Source: Strigomonas culicis (Eukaryota > Euglenozoa > Kinetoplastea > Trypanosomatida > Trypanosomatidae). Taken from it: a stretch of DNA of 24,647 nucleotides. The translations under genes and the position numbers were made by a program. Numbering within the stretch: position 1 is the first letter of the stretch; every line of letters starts with the position of its first letter. Below are positions 15,933 through 24,243 of this stretch, piece after piece. The notes beneath the pieces are model-generated. The model had not been told where the DNA came from, did no database searches, and saw only the letters and a list, made by a program, of their open reading frames with translations. The stretch covers positions 1-24,647 of the forward strand of contig AUXH01000275.1 in NCBI GenBank assembly GCA_000482145.1, in the 5' to 3' direction.

Positions 15933-17546
15933 TTAGTGATGTTGCTTCTTCTCTTCTTCGAGCTGCTGCTTGATGGCATCGTGCTTCTTTTTGCTGAGAA
16001 TATTGTTCACCAAGCGTAGTGCGCGGCGCGGGAGCTCCGTGCCGTCCTTCTTGAGAACGGTATGGGTCTTTGTCAGACGCTCCGCGACGAGCTCACGCAA
16101 CGCCTCTGAGATGCCGCTGGCGGTCGCGGCGGTCGCAATACAGGACAGGACGTCCGCACTGTGGGGCGCAAAGGACTTCTCCTTCCCATCCGTCCACAAC
16201 GCATCCAACAGCTCACGCAGCGCCGCCTCGTCGCCTGTGGGCAGGGCCTTCAACTTCATGACCACCTCCAGCTGCTCCGCCTGCTGGCCCATGGCCGTCT
16301 GCGCTTCGTCTTCGAATTTGCTGAGGTCCTCCGCCGCGTCCTCTTCAATCAGATGATGCGACAGGCACCACTTGGAGAAGTGCATGAACTTGGTGAGGGG
16401 CTGCTGCGTGATGTGGGCGGGGCGCGACGCCAGCACCGTCTCGAGCAGCTGAAAGGTGCGCCGCACCATTTCCTTGAACGTCTCCTTCTCCTCCTCCGTC
16501 AGGTCCACGATCTTCGCGCCCTTGAGCTCCTCCTCCTCCTCGTTCGCTTCCGCCGCCGCGGTGGTGGGGTCCTCGACGACCGTGACGTCCCTCTCCTCCG
16601 CGGGCGGCTCCGCCTCCGTCGCAGGGTCCTTCGCCGGGCTGCCCTCCTTCTTCGCGCGCGGCTGCTTCTTCCCCTTGTGCGGGTTCGGCACCGTCACGGT
16701 GCGCCGCGCCTTCGAGATGAGCTTGCTAATCAGCTGGCACTTGGCCGCGTAGGAGAGATCGCTCTCCGCGTCCGCCCCCTCCTCGGCGTCCTCCGGCAGC
16801 GCGAAGAGCTTCCCAATCTTTCTCACGCACGTGTGGAGGTCCTGCACCGTGTGGCAGAGCTCTATAAGCCGCTGCACGCGGCCCACGCGGTCGAGCGCGA
16901 TGAGCTTCTGCAGCAGCTGCTTGGGCGTCAGCAGCGACGGCTCCACCCCCTCCACCGTTCCCATGTCCGTCGCCCAGTCGGACTTCTTCACACCGTACTG
17001 CTCGCAGTGAATCACGAACTCGTGCGCCGACGGCGGCATCTTCGCGCGCTTGAGCGAGTACAGCGAGAAGACGTATTCGAGCAGCAGGGCCACCTCCGCC
17101 TTGTGCTGGGACATGAGCGTCTCGTACAGGGTCGTGTCGCGCTTGCACAGGCTCTGCAGTAAGTTCTGAAGCTTCTTCGGGTCCGTCAAGTGCTTCTTGT
17201 GGCCCTCCCGGATGTACTGCGCGATCTGCTCCGGGGTGTCCAGAGAGGCGTGGAACGCGGTGAAGGTGTTCACGACCTCCTTCGGGGGCCGCGGCGCCTT
17301 CTTGGGCGGCTCACGCCGCGGCGGCTGCTCGCCTTTCCTGAACTTCCGGTTGTTGGCAAACGACCGCGGGTGGTGGGGCGGTGCCCCTCCAGCCGATCGG
17401 GGGCGCTTGAAAGCGCCCTCCGGCTTGGCCCCGGGCCGGCCGCGCGGTCCGGGGGGCCGCCGCGCGCCGTCCGCGCCCTTGCGGGGGGCGGAGCCCCGCC
17501 TGTCCCCCTTTTTGCGCTCGCCGACGGGTGCCTTGTTGTCTTCCAT
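15933..17546 (-). CDS. basic protein of unknown function with Arg/Gly/Pro-rich N-terminus
   Basis: The product is 537 aa and the family is not recognised. Residues 1-90 are rich in Arg, Gly, Pro and Lys (RKGADGARRPPGPRGRPG), as in disordered RNA-binding tails. Residues about 95-270 look all-helical with a regular alternation of amphipathic helices. Residues about 290-345 form a charged linker with a basic part (KGKKQPRAKK) and an acidic part (EEEEEL). Residues about 350-535 are again helical and end in a Lys/Gln/His-rich tail. No catalytic motif, zinc site or membrane segment is visible. The overall design suggests a helical-repeat protein in ribonucleoprotein or nucleolar work, which is inference only. 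The start is the first ATG, about 40 nt after a clear splice acceptor. Confidence 0.8.
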   Translation of the reverse strand: MEDNKAPVGERKKGDRRGSAPRKGADGARRPPGPRGRPGAKPEGAFKRPRSAGGAPPHHPRSFANNRKFRKGEQPPRREPPKKAPRPPKEVVNTFTAFHASLDTPEQIAQYIREGHKKHLTDPKKLQNLLQSLCKRDTTLYETLMSQHKAEVALLLEYVFSLYSLKRAKMPPSAHEFVIHCEQYGVKKSDWATDMGTVEGVEPSLLTPKQLLQKLIALDRVGRVQRLIELCHTVQDLHTCVRKIGKLFALPEDAEEGADAESDLSYAAKCQLISKLISKARRTVTVPNPHKGKKQPRAKKEGSPAKDPATEAEPPAEERDVTVVEDPTTAAAEANEEEEELKGAKIVDLTEEEKETFKEMVRRTFQLLETVLASRPAHITQQPLTKFMHFSKWCLSHHLIEEDAAEDLSKFEDEAQTAMGQQAEQLEVVMKLKALPTGDEAALRELLDALWTDGKEKSFAPHSADVLSCIATAATASGISEALRELVAERLTKTHTVLKKDGTELPRRALRLVNNILSKKKHDAIKQQLEEEKKQHH

Positions 17547-18535
17547 CTCGAGATTACACGGTACGGCGGTTCACTTTCTTCGGATACTATATGTGTTAAC
17601 AGACACACATAAAAAAAGAAAAAAGAAAAAAAGAAGAAGGGAACGAAAGAGCGCCATAAAATGTACAAAAGGGTAGCGGTAACTGTATACACGTCTCAGC
17701 TGAGTAGACTGGATCGACATTGAAACTAAACAGAACCAACAGCGTAGCCGTGAAAAGTAATAACATTTAACAGAGAGTAACAAAAATACAAAATTAAATT
17801 ATCTTTAGAAATAAACAACAAAAACGAACCTTAAATAAAGAACAACAACAATAAAATAATAAAAACGAAGCACTTGAAAAAGGGGGCAAAAAAAAGTACT
17901 GTATTAAAAAGGGGTGTGGAAAAGGACCACGAAAACAAGCACAGAAAACAAACGAAAACTCAACTATCGTATCGAAACTGTAATTCAGGTATAAAGTGGA
18001 AGTGAAAGGATGAGAACAACAAAATACCCACACATAGCTACTGCGATACATCTAATAAAAACTGCCACCACGCTAACAACAGCAACAACAACAACAATAA
18101 CAAAAGAGAACGAAAGAAAAACAACCAAAGCAAAGTACATTATCAGCTGATTTCGAAATAAAAGAAAAGGCAAAAGGAAACAAAACATCATCTGGGTACA
18201 TTAGTACAGAAAAAGAAAAAAACAGCAAGTAGAAATGGTCCAATCCATATCACTTGCCTACTACGGAAAAAAGCAAGAAGCTTTGAGAACAGGGATACTT
18301 GACACGTTATTTTGATTTTTCTCCTTCTATTCGTTCGTTGTACAACAATAACAGAAGAACAAAAAAAGCACAAATATATAGCATCAAATATACGCATGGC
18401 AGGAAGGTTAAACACATTATACGACGGCTCCTTCCTCGATGCTTGCCGTTGTATTGTAAGTATTTGTTCCTATGCGATTCGCACTTGACGTTATCATTCG
18501 GTCTTAAAATTATGTACATAACGATCAAAAGGGTT
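17547..18535. other. long AT-rich spacer between CK2 beta and the unknown basic-protein gene
   Basis: It spans 989 nt, the longest gap in the window. The first ~100 nt at the low-coordinate end hold the leader and splice tract of the basic-protein gene. The rest is probably the CK2 beta 3' untranslated region: A-rich on the plus strand, with CAA/ACA microsatellite-like runs near 18070-18100. Four minus-strand frames of 68-85 codons are T-rich (Phe/Leu/Cys) and not called. No structured RNA gene was recognised by eye. Confidence 0.6.
17587..17651 (-). promoter_or_regulatory. spliced-leader acceptor region of the basic-protein gene
   Basis: A strong minus-strand pyrimidine tract (17651 to 17610) is followed by an AG at 17588/17587, about 40 nt before the ATG at 17546. 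Confidence 0.6.
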
Positions 18536-19348
18536 CTATTTGGCTTGCTCTGTCGCCTTGTTTATCGCCTCTGTGTGTGCTGCCTTCTCGTGGGACGTGC
18601 CATTATTGGCGTTGTTGTCCGCGGCGCCCGTCGCCTCCCCTTCTATTGCCCTGTTTGCGCCGACGTTGGTATTCGTCGCAGCGCTACTAGAGTTTTCTAT
18701 AGGAGGCGCCAGGTCCGCTTTACGAATCCGGAAGCCGTAGATGCGCGGCACGTAGTGCTGCGTGGGCTTGGGAATGGTAAGTCCATTCTCGCGCATCTGC
18801 AGAAGAAGCAGATGGGGAAAGGTCGTCCCCCAAAATGCACCATCTAAGGATTTGTGACGCGTTGAGCGGGGATAGAAGATATCCTCACACTTGGGGCAGA
18901 AGAGCTTCACGGAGCTCTCCCGCACCACGTCACTCTGCCCTACGGGAAGGACGGGTTGGCCGCCGCAGAAGACGCGCGGACAGGTGCCGAAGTCACCGTT
19001 CAGGAGCTTCTCCTCCATCAGCTTGAGGCCGCGCGACGTGACGATAAAACGCGTGTGGATGAGGCCGTACAGGGTCTCCGCCGAGCTTTCTACTAGACGC
19101 TTCTGTTCATCCGTGAGTCGGTCACTATCGAGCGATTCCGTGTCCAAGATCAGCTCCAGGGCGTAGTGGTAGAAGGGTACCATAGAGGATAGACCGGTAA
19201 GGTTGAAGTCGTCGGCTATGAACTCACGATCGACATTGCAGAAGAACTCGTTTCCTCGCAGCTCGCAAAACCACGTGATCCAGGAAACCATGTTCTCCTC
19301 ACTATCCACCTCGTATCCCTCCATGTCAGCCGTGAAGTCGTCATCCAT
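18536..19348 (-). CDS. CSNK2B: casein kinase II regulatory (beta) subunit
   Basis: The product is 270 aa. CK2 beta dimerises and holds two catalytic alpha subunits, shaping substrate choice of this Ser/Thr kinase. The family core is very clear: [19 protein letters not shown] at 22-40, an acidic loop, [17 protein letters not shown] (92-108), and the zinc-finger dimerisation motif with C123, C128, C151 and C154 at exactly the spacing of the human protein. FPHLLLLQM and FVPR-like YVPRIYGF complete it. A ~55-residue low-complexity C-terminal tail rich in Asn, Ala, Thr and Glu follows the core. The start is the ATG at 19348 (MDDDFTADM), about 30 nt after a clear splice acceptor; six upstream codons are open but begin with TTG. 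Confidence 0.95.
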   Translation of the reverse strand: MDDDFTADMEGYEVDSEENMVSWITWFCELRGNEFFCNVDREFIADDFNLTGLSSMVPFYHYALELILDTESLDSDRLTDEQKRLVESSAETLYGLIHTRFIVTSRGLKLMEEKLLNGDFGTCPRVFCGGQPVLPVGQSDVVRESSVKLFCPKCEDIFYPRSTRHKSLDGAFWGTTFPHLLLLQMRENGLTIPKPTQHYVPRIYGFRIRKADLAPPIENSSSAATNTNVGANRAIEGEATGAADNNANNGTSHEKAAHTEAINKATEQAK

Positions 19349-19377
19349 GACGTCTTCTGTTGCCAAGAGAAGCGAAC

Positions 19378-19408
19378 CTGTGAAAGAAAGAAGAAAAAAG
19401 GAAAGCGG
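19378..19408 (-). promoter_or_regulatory. spliced-leader acceptor region of CK2 beta
   Basis: A minus-strand pyrimidine tract (19408 to 19382) is followed by the AG at 19379/19378. The leader to the ATG at 19348 is about 29 nt. Confidence 0.6.
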
Positions 19409-19599
19409 TATGGAAGAGGGTTCAAAGCCTGCGGATGCGTGCCTTCACCGCCAGGAACAGTTCGGTGAAGAAACTGTTTCTTCTCGTTTACTGTAAAAAA
19501 ACAGAGTGAAACAGGAATGCAATAGTAGAAAACCGCAAAAAGTACACGATAAATGGAGCACTAAACCCTACTCTCGTGAGTGAACAGAAAAAAAAAAAA

Positions 19600-19785
19600 C
19601 TAGAAGAATATTTCAGAACTACTAAATATGTAGAGAGAGGGAGAAATAACTACTGCAATAAGTAGACAGCAACAACAACAAAAGCAGAATAAAAACAGAG
19701 CAAGCACCCCCTCCGTGTGGAAACCAGTGGCAAAGCGAAGAGCAAACAGTTTGAAGAAAACTTCATCTTCCGCTCCGGGCGCCAT
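19600..19785 (-). CDS. small ORF with one possible membrane segment, doubtful
   Basis: This is a 61-codon frame with an ATG start (MAPGAEDEVFF) and TAG stop. The first ~12 codons are comparatively GC-rich, then a hydrophobic segment (VLALFLFCF...LLIAVV) could cross a membrane. A strong polypyrimidine tract with an AG at 19883/19882 lies about 100 nt upstream and is not needed by CK2 beta, which has its own. Against it: the hydrophobic part overlaps a TGT-rich pyrimidine run that would give such residues by chance, four ATGs precede it in the presumed leader, and no family is recognised. Confidence 0.2.
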   Translation of the reverse strand: MAPGAEDEVFFKLFALRFATGFHTEGVLALFLFCFCCCCCLLIAVVISPSLYIFSSSEIFF

Positions 19786-20259
19786 TTGTTATTATGATAG
19801 CTCATTACTGTTCATTAGTTATTTCATAAATATAGAAGTCCGTATATTTAGATTGGTGGATCAGGTTAGTTACGCTCCATTCTTTGAGGCAAAGAAGTGA
19901 GGAAGAAGAAAAAAAAAAGAACCAGAGTGGAAAGGTACGTGGGTATATCAGTACTCATATCTATACCAAAAAAAAAAGGTGCTTAAAAAAAAAGTGTACG
20001 CGTTTACAATCATTTCGAAAGCCCGTAAACCTCTGTTCAGACATCATTTTTTATTCTGGCCGTTCTGTTTCTTATACTCTCACACATTCACTTCAGTAAA
20101 AGCTTTAACTGCACGAATTACATTAACAAATAATCAAAGTTAACAAAAAAAAAAAGAGAAAAGGACAAAAATATCGTAGAAAGGGGGAAAAGACACCCGC
20201 CTCCAGCATTGTTCTATTGCGCCACAACCTACTAATAATAATTACAACCGCTGCCTTGT

Positions 20260-22941
20260 CTATTGTATGGGACCCTCCAGTCTCGCTGCCTGCGCCTGTT
20301 GCCACTGCAGCAGCCCGAAGCCGAACCTTGATTGATTCAGCTGCAACAGGTGCATCTTCAGTAACTGGTACAGTTTCTTCTCTAGATCCTTGGCCTCCTC
20401 GCATGCCTTCGCGCCCGCCTCGCTGGTCTTTCCCGTGGCCAGGTCGGTGAGCATGACACACACATGCCGCACCACGTAGTTGCCAAACTGATTGTTGGCG
20501 ACGGTCATGCACCGCTCCGCGCCGTTTTCCATCAGGGCGCGGGCCACGCGGAAGAGGAACTGCGAGCCGTCCACCGGATTGGACTGCGTGCACGTGAGGG
20601 CGCACTCGACGCAGTTCGACGAGCACTTCTGCACACTGACGTCGAAGATGTTGTCCACAATCGCGTCGACGATGCTGTTGAGGATGGTCTCGATGTACGT
20701 GCCGGGGATGGCGCGGGGCGCGAGCTCCGACAGCAGCGACTGCGCCACGTAGTTGCCGTGGCTGTGCGCCATGAGGCCCTTGAAGCGCTTTGCGGCCTCC
20801 GTGAGAAACACCTTGCTCTGATGTCTGAACTTCTGCTGCAGCGCGTCGCCGCACGTGTCGCCCTCCGCCTCCAGGCTCAGGACGGCCTCTGCGAAGTGGG
20901 GGATGAGCATCTGCACCGCGCGGCACGCCACGATGTGGTGCGTCAGGATCTCAATGCGGCGGTTCGCGACGGCGGTCGCGTCGTCGGCCGCCGGCGGCGC
21001 GGCCGCAGCGTCGGCGCTGGCGCCGTCCTCCTGCGCCGGCTTCTGCCACACCTCGCCGGTGGTGAAGGTGTCCGCGATGGCGTAGAAGAGGTTCCAGTCC
21101 AGCGGCGGCGCGCTCGGCTTGTACGCCTGCAGACTGCCCGGCGCGCGCACGGGAACGGCCTTGTCCACCGTCTCCTTCGTGTCCTCCGTGTGCTCGTCGC
21201 GGCCCCGCTTGCCCCCCGCCGCCGCGCCCTTGCTCTTGCGGCTCGTGTCGTAGGTGCGGAACCCGGGCCGCAGCCCGTTCATGAGACCGGTGAGCGTGCA
21301 CGTGCCCCCGTTGCCGCACAGCACGAGGATGCCGAAGCGCGAGAAGCCCTTGCAGATCACCTGGATCTCCTGTGCGTTGAGGGCCGGCGCCGTCGCGCTG
21401 CCGGGCGCCTTCAGCCCAAAGCACCCAAACACGACGTCCGAGGTGAGCACGCCGTTGAAGAAGGACCGGAAGAAGAGCTCCCCGCCGGCGCCCGTGGTGG
21501 TGTCGCCGAGGTCCCCGAGCAGCCCAAAGAAGAGCGCGCGCTTCGTCGGCTGCTGGAGGCACAGCTTGAGCAGCTGCAGACCCTGCGGCGACGTCAGCAG
21601 CGTCTGGCGCTTCGCCTTCCGGCCGCCGGCGCCGGCCTCGCCCTCCGCGCCGTCCTGCTCCGGCTCCGCGTCCTCGCCCTCGTCGGCCGGCGCGCTCTCG
21701 CCCGGCACGGGCGCGTTCACCAGCTTCTTGAAGAGCTCCGTGGCGGCCGCCGTGTCCTCGCTGAGGGCGGCGGCAAGGGCCGCGTGCACATTCTTGTTCT
21801 CGTTGAGCGCCGTCAGCAGCTCCTCCGCCGTCTTGTGGGCCGCGTCCAGGTCGGGCACCTCCGCTGCCGGCTTGTCGTACGGCACCAGCTGGTTCAGGTA
21901 CGCCTTGAGCTGGAAGAAGAGGTGCCGCGCGACGAGAGAGCCGGAGGGCTCGTTCGTGAGCGGCGTGCCGTCGTCGTTGAGCACGGCCCGGATGTCCATA
22001 AACGTCGTGGCCGTATCCGGCGAGAGAAAGATATCATCCGGGGACCGCGGCACGGATATAAGGGCGGCCAAGTACTTCTTCTCGATCACTATCAGGATGC
22101 GCTGCGCGTTGCCACGCGAGCGGCGGCCCATTTCGTACAGGAGGGACGGCGCCACGACGCCCTCGAGCGTCCCCTTGCGGCCCACCTCGCCCAGCTTCGC
22201 GAAGGACTCTAGGTGCACAAGGAAGTGGTCGTCCTGCGGACCACTGCGGAAGCCGCCTCGCCCGCGGAAGTACCCGCCGCGCGGCTGGTAGTTGTTGCCG
22301 CCGTAGGGCGGCCGCTGCTGCGGCTGGTACCCGCCACGGTACGGGCCGCCCGCGCCGCGGAAGCCGCCGCGGTACCCCCCGCGGGGGGCGTAGCCGCCGC
22401 CGTCCTGGTAGCCACCACGCGGAGCGTAGCCCCCGCCCTCTTGGTAGCCGCCACGGGGCGCGTACCCGCCGCCGTCCTGGTAGCCGCCACGCGGGGCGTA
22501 GCCGCCGCCCTCACGATACCCCCCGCGGGGGGCGTACCCGCCGCCGTCCTGGTAGCCGCCGCGTGGCGCGTAGCCGCCCTGCGGGTAGGGCTGCGGGGGG
22601 TAGTAGGGCTGGGGCTGGTTGCCGGCCGGGGGCGGTGGGGAGCCGCCGCCGTACGGCCCCGGCGCGTACGCGCCCTGCGGCTGCTGGTACGGCGCGTTGG
22701 GCGACCCCACCTGGTGCTGGTGGTGTGGGTGGCCCTGCGGAGGGCCGTACGACTGCTGTGGCTGCGCCATGTACGGTGGCTGCTGCTGCTGCTGCTGCTG
22801 CTGCTGGGGCGGCTGCTGCCCATAGCCACCTCGACCCCCATCCCCACCGCGGTAGGGGTAGGGACCGCCACGCCCGCGACCCTGTGGGGGGCCTTGGTAG
22901 TAGCCACCACCGGCCCCGCCGTTGTTGTAATTATCACCCAT
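20260..22941 (-). CDS. Pumilio-repeat (PUF) RNA-binding protein with Gly/Arg-rich N-terminus
   Basis: The product is 893 aa. Residues 1-240 are low-complexity: RGG and GRG boxes, a poly-Gln run (46-54), a Pro/Gln/Tyr-rich stretch, and six 12-residue GGYAPRGGY repeats (about 122-193). This is the type of region bound by RNA and methylated on arginine. The rest is helical. The last part carries clear PUF repeats with base-reading triplets: N730/Y731/Q734 (HGNYVAQ), S775/N776/E779 (SSNCVE) and N821/Y822/R825 (FGNYVVR). Acidic, Ala-rich linkers interrupt the middle (about 410-440, 575-600, 660-680). PUF proteins control mRNA stability and translation, or rRNA processing; which applies here is not clear. 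The start is the first ATG, MGDNYNNGG. Trypanosomatids carry about ten PUF genes, and I cannot assign a number. Confidence 0.82.
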   Translation of the reverse strand: MGDNYNNGGAGGGYYQGPPQGRGRGGPYPYRGGDGGRGGYGQQPPQQQQQQQQQPPYMAQPQQSYGPPQGHPHHQHQVGSPNAPYQQPQGAYAPGPYGGGSPPPPAGNQPQPYYPPQPYPQGGYAPRGGYQDGGGYAPRGGYREGGGYAPRGGYQDGGGYAPRGGYQEGGGYAPRGGYQDGGGYAPRGGYRGGFRGAGGPYRGGYQPQQRPPYGGNNYQPRGGYFRGRGGFRSGPQDDHFLVHLESFAKLGEVGRKGTLEGVVAPSLLYEMGRRSRGNAQRILIVIEKKYLAALISVPRSPDDIFLSPDTATTFMDIRAVLNDDGTPLTNEPSGSLVARHLFFQLKAYLNQLVPYDKPAAEVPDLDAAHKTAEELLTALNENKNVHAALAAALSEDTAAATELFKKLVNAPVPGESAPADEGEDAEPEQDGAEGEAGAGGRKAKRQTLLTSPQGLQLLKLCLQQPTKRALFFGLLGDLGDTTTGAGGELFFRSFFNGVLTSDVVFGCFGLKAPGSATAPALNAQEIQVICKGFSRFGILVLCGNGGTCTLTGLMNGLRPGFRTYDTSRKSKGAAAGGKRGRDEHTEDTKETVDKAVPVRAPGSLQAYKPSAPPLDWNLFYAIADTFTTGEVWQKPAQEDGASADAAAAPPAADDATAVANRRIEILTHHIVACRAVQMLIPHFAEAVLSLEAEGDTCGDALQQKFRHQSKVFLTEAAKRFKGLMAHSHGNYVAQSLLSELAPRAIPGTYIETILNSIVDAIVDNIFDVSVQKCSSNCVECALTCTQSNPVDGSQFLFRVARALMENGAERCMTVANNQFGNYVVRHVCVMLTDLATGKTSEAGAKACEEAKDLEKKLYQLLKMHLLQLNQSRFGFGLLQWQQAQAARLEGPIQ
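22363..22578 (-). repeat. 36-bp coding tandem repeat, six copies
   Basis: Six in-frame copies of a 36-bp unit encode GGYAPRGGYxxG, where the variable pair is QD, RE, QD, QE, QD and RG. The near-alternation of the pair suggests expansion by larger duplication units. The region lies in the N-terminal tail of the PUF protein. Confidence 0.92.
22780..22806 (-). repeat. (CAG)9 coding trinucleotide repeat, poly-glutamine
   Basis: A run of nine CAG codons encodes Gln 46-54 of the PUF protein. The use of a single codon suggests recent replication slippage. Confidence 0.9.
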
Positions 22942-23255
22942 GATGTTGAATAGATTAATAATGAACAGAAATGAGTTCTTATTTAAAGGTAAAAAAGAAC
23001 ACTACAATAGTGCAAGAACTAAAAAAAAAGAGTTACTGAACGCAAAAAAGTGGAGAAAGGAAGAGACAGAGATGCTTAAAGAATGCGCATCACATACATA
23101 CAGATGCTACTTTGACACACGGATGTGTATACCGCTCCCTACGACAGCCATCATGTCGTGACGCTCTCAATGACAAACTCTCTATCTTTTGTTATGTACA
23201 TCGACAGTGTCGCTACAGGAAACTAAAACAAGCGCCCACCGGTACACCTCTCACT
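22942..23255. other. spacer between the CCDC81-type gene and PUF
   Basis: It contains the PUF leader and splice signals and the 3' untranslated region of the CCDC81-type gene. Nothing else is seen. Confidence 0.65.
23019..23072 (-). promoter_or_regulatory. spliced-leader acceptor region of the PUF gene
   Basis: Two pyrimidine tracts on the minus strand (23072-23042 and 23032-23021) are followed by AGs at 23037/23036 and 23020/23019. Either gives a leader of about 80-95 nt before the ATG at 22941. Confidence 0.5.
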
Positions 23256-23909
23256 TTACTCCTTCTGTGTAGCGGAGGGGCCCTTCGTCGTCATGGACGG
23301 CGGGTCGTACGGGGAGACTAAGGCGTCCGGTCCCACCGCCGCCTTGAGCGCGTCCATGAACTGGGGCGTCCACTTGATGCGGTACTCCCTATTCTTGAGC
23401 TCCAGCGTGGCGAATCCGAGGTCAATGGTGAGAATCGCCGTGGCATCATTCAGGATGTACTTGCCCATCTCGCGAACCGAGTCCTTCAGCACAGCCTCCA
23501 CGACGAAGCGGTCAGCCCCGCATTGATAAGCAACGCTGTTGTAGCTCAACTGAGAAGGGGATGTCTCCTGGTAGTGTACATCATGGGTTTCAAGAACGTT
23601 CTTCAACTTGTATTTGGAGGTGAAGTCGTCCTCCAGCATGAACTGGGGTTTGTAGAACACGCGCGTCGTGCCGTCGTAATAGGCAATCTTCTTCACCTTA
23701 ATGCTGACATGAAAAAAGTCGTTGAAAACAACCGACCTTTTATTGATGAGCTGCTCCGCAACGATGTCCCCCATCGCGTGCCAGATGCAGATGGCGAGCT
23801 GCGGGTCACCGGTGCCCTTTGTCTGCAGATTGTAGAGCCCCTTGGTGCTGCTAATGATCCGCGCAATCTCGCCATAGCACCCGACACCAGCGCACGGAGG
23901 GCAACTCAT
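23256..23909 (-). CDS. CCDC81-like protein with two HU-type domains
   Basis: The product is 217 aa. Residues about 38-115 have the first eukaryotic CCDC81-type HU domain: a helix (AICIWHAMGDIVAEQLINKRSV), then FNDFFHVSIKVKKI and a basic beta-arm ending in FYKPQFMLEDDF. Residues about 125-198 resemble the second: ADRFVVEAVLKDSVREMG, then ILTIDLGFATLELKNREYRI and a final FMDAL helix. These domains derive from the bacterial HU/IHF fold, but in eukaryotes occur in cytoskeletal or centrosomal proteins such as CCDC81. The protein is short and lacks the long C-terminal coiled coil of CCDC81, so it is close to a bare HU pair. An N-terminal CPPC...GC cluster is also present. The start is the first ATG. 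The role is unknown; a basal-body or flagellar link is inferred. Confidence 0.72.
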   Translation of the reverse strand: MSCPPCAGVGCYGEIARIISSTKGLYNLQTKGTGDPQLAICIWHAMGDIVAEQLINKRSVVFNDFFHVSIKVKKIAYYDGTTRVFYKPQFMLEDDFTSKYKLKNVLETHDVHYQETSPSQLSYNSVAYQCGADRFVVEAVLKDSVREMGKYILNDATAILTIDLGFATLELKNREYRIKWTPQFMDALKAAVGPDALVSPYDPPSMTTKGPSATQKE

Positions 23910-23950
23910 TTACTCTTGATGTATACACAACCTTTCTTTTTTTCTTCTTT

Positions 23951-24036
23951 CTGTCGTTATAGGTCGGTAACGTAACCGTTTTCAATAAGTATGAGTTTAT
24001 CAACAGAAAAAAGAAAAAGAAAGAAGAGGGTAGAAA
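23951..24036 (-). promoter_or_regulatory. spliced-leader acceptor region of the CCDC81-type gene
   Basis: A minus-strand pyrimidine tract (24036 to 24005) is followed, after about 50 nt without any AG, by a CAG whose AG is at 23952/23951. The leader is about 42 nt. The tract-to-AG distance is longer than for the other genes. Confidence 0.55.
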
Positions 24037-24243
24037 TATAAACAGTTATCTGTCACCATCAAATCAGTGTTATAGCATCACAGGAGTAATGACTGAACAC
24101 CTTTTGTACTGCCATAGACTCTTCTTCGAGCACAGGGTTTTTTTGTTTGTTAGCGAGACCACATTTCAACCGGACAGCAGTGTGCCGTCGTGTATGAGGT
24201 GTCTTGAAAAGAAAAGAAAAATCATTAACTGAAAAGAACTTTA

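Larger units (their letters stand above)
19349..20259. other. long AT-rich spacer between PUF and CK2 beta
   Basis: It spans 911 nt. Near CK2 beta it holds that gene's short leader and splice tract. It also carries other strong pyrimidine tracts on the minus strand, notably at about 19888-19937, and at 20144-20168 close to the PUF stop. A small ORF at 19600-19785 is listed separately with low confidence. The remainder is probably the PUF 3' untranslated region. No RNA gene recognised. Confidence 0.6.

Noticed and set aside
17794..18415. Several 68-85 codon minus-strand frames between CK2 beta and the basic-protein gene
   Set aside because: Phe/Leu/Cys/Val-rich translations of T-rich spacer, overlapping each other, no GC-rich third positions and no domain.
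18299..18847. 182-codon plus-strand frame
   Set aside because: Half spacer, half antisense of CK2 beta; opposite to the direction of the whole cluster.
20123..20926. 267-codon minus-strand frame overlapping the 3' end of the PUF gene
   Set aside because: It is a different frame of the same strand; the upstream part is an Arg/Gly-rich shadow of PUF codons and the end is T-rich spacer.
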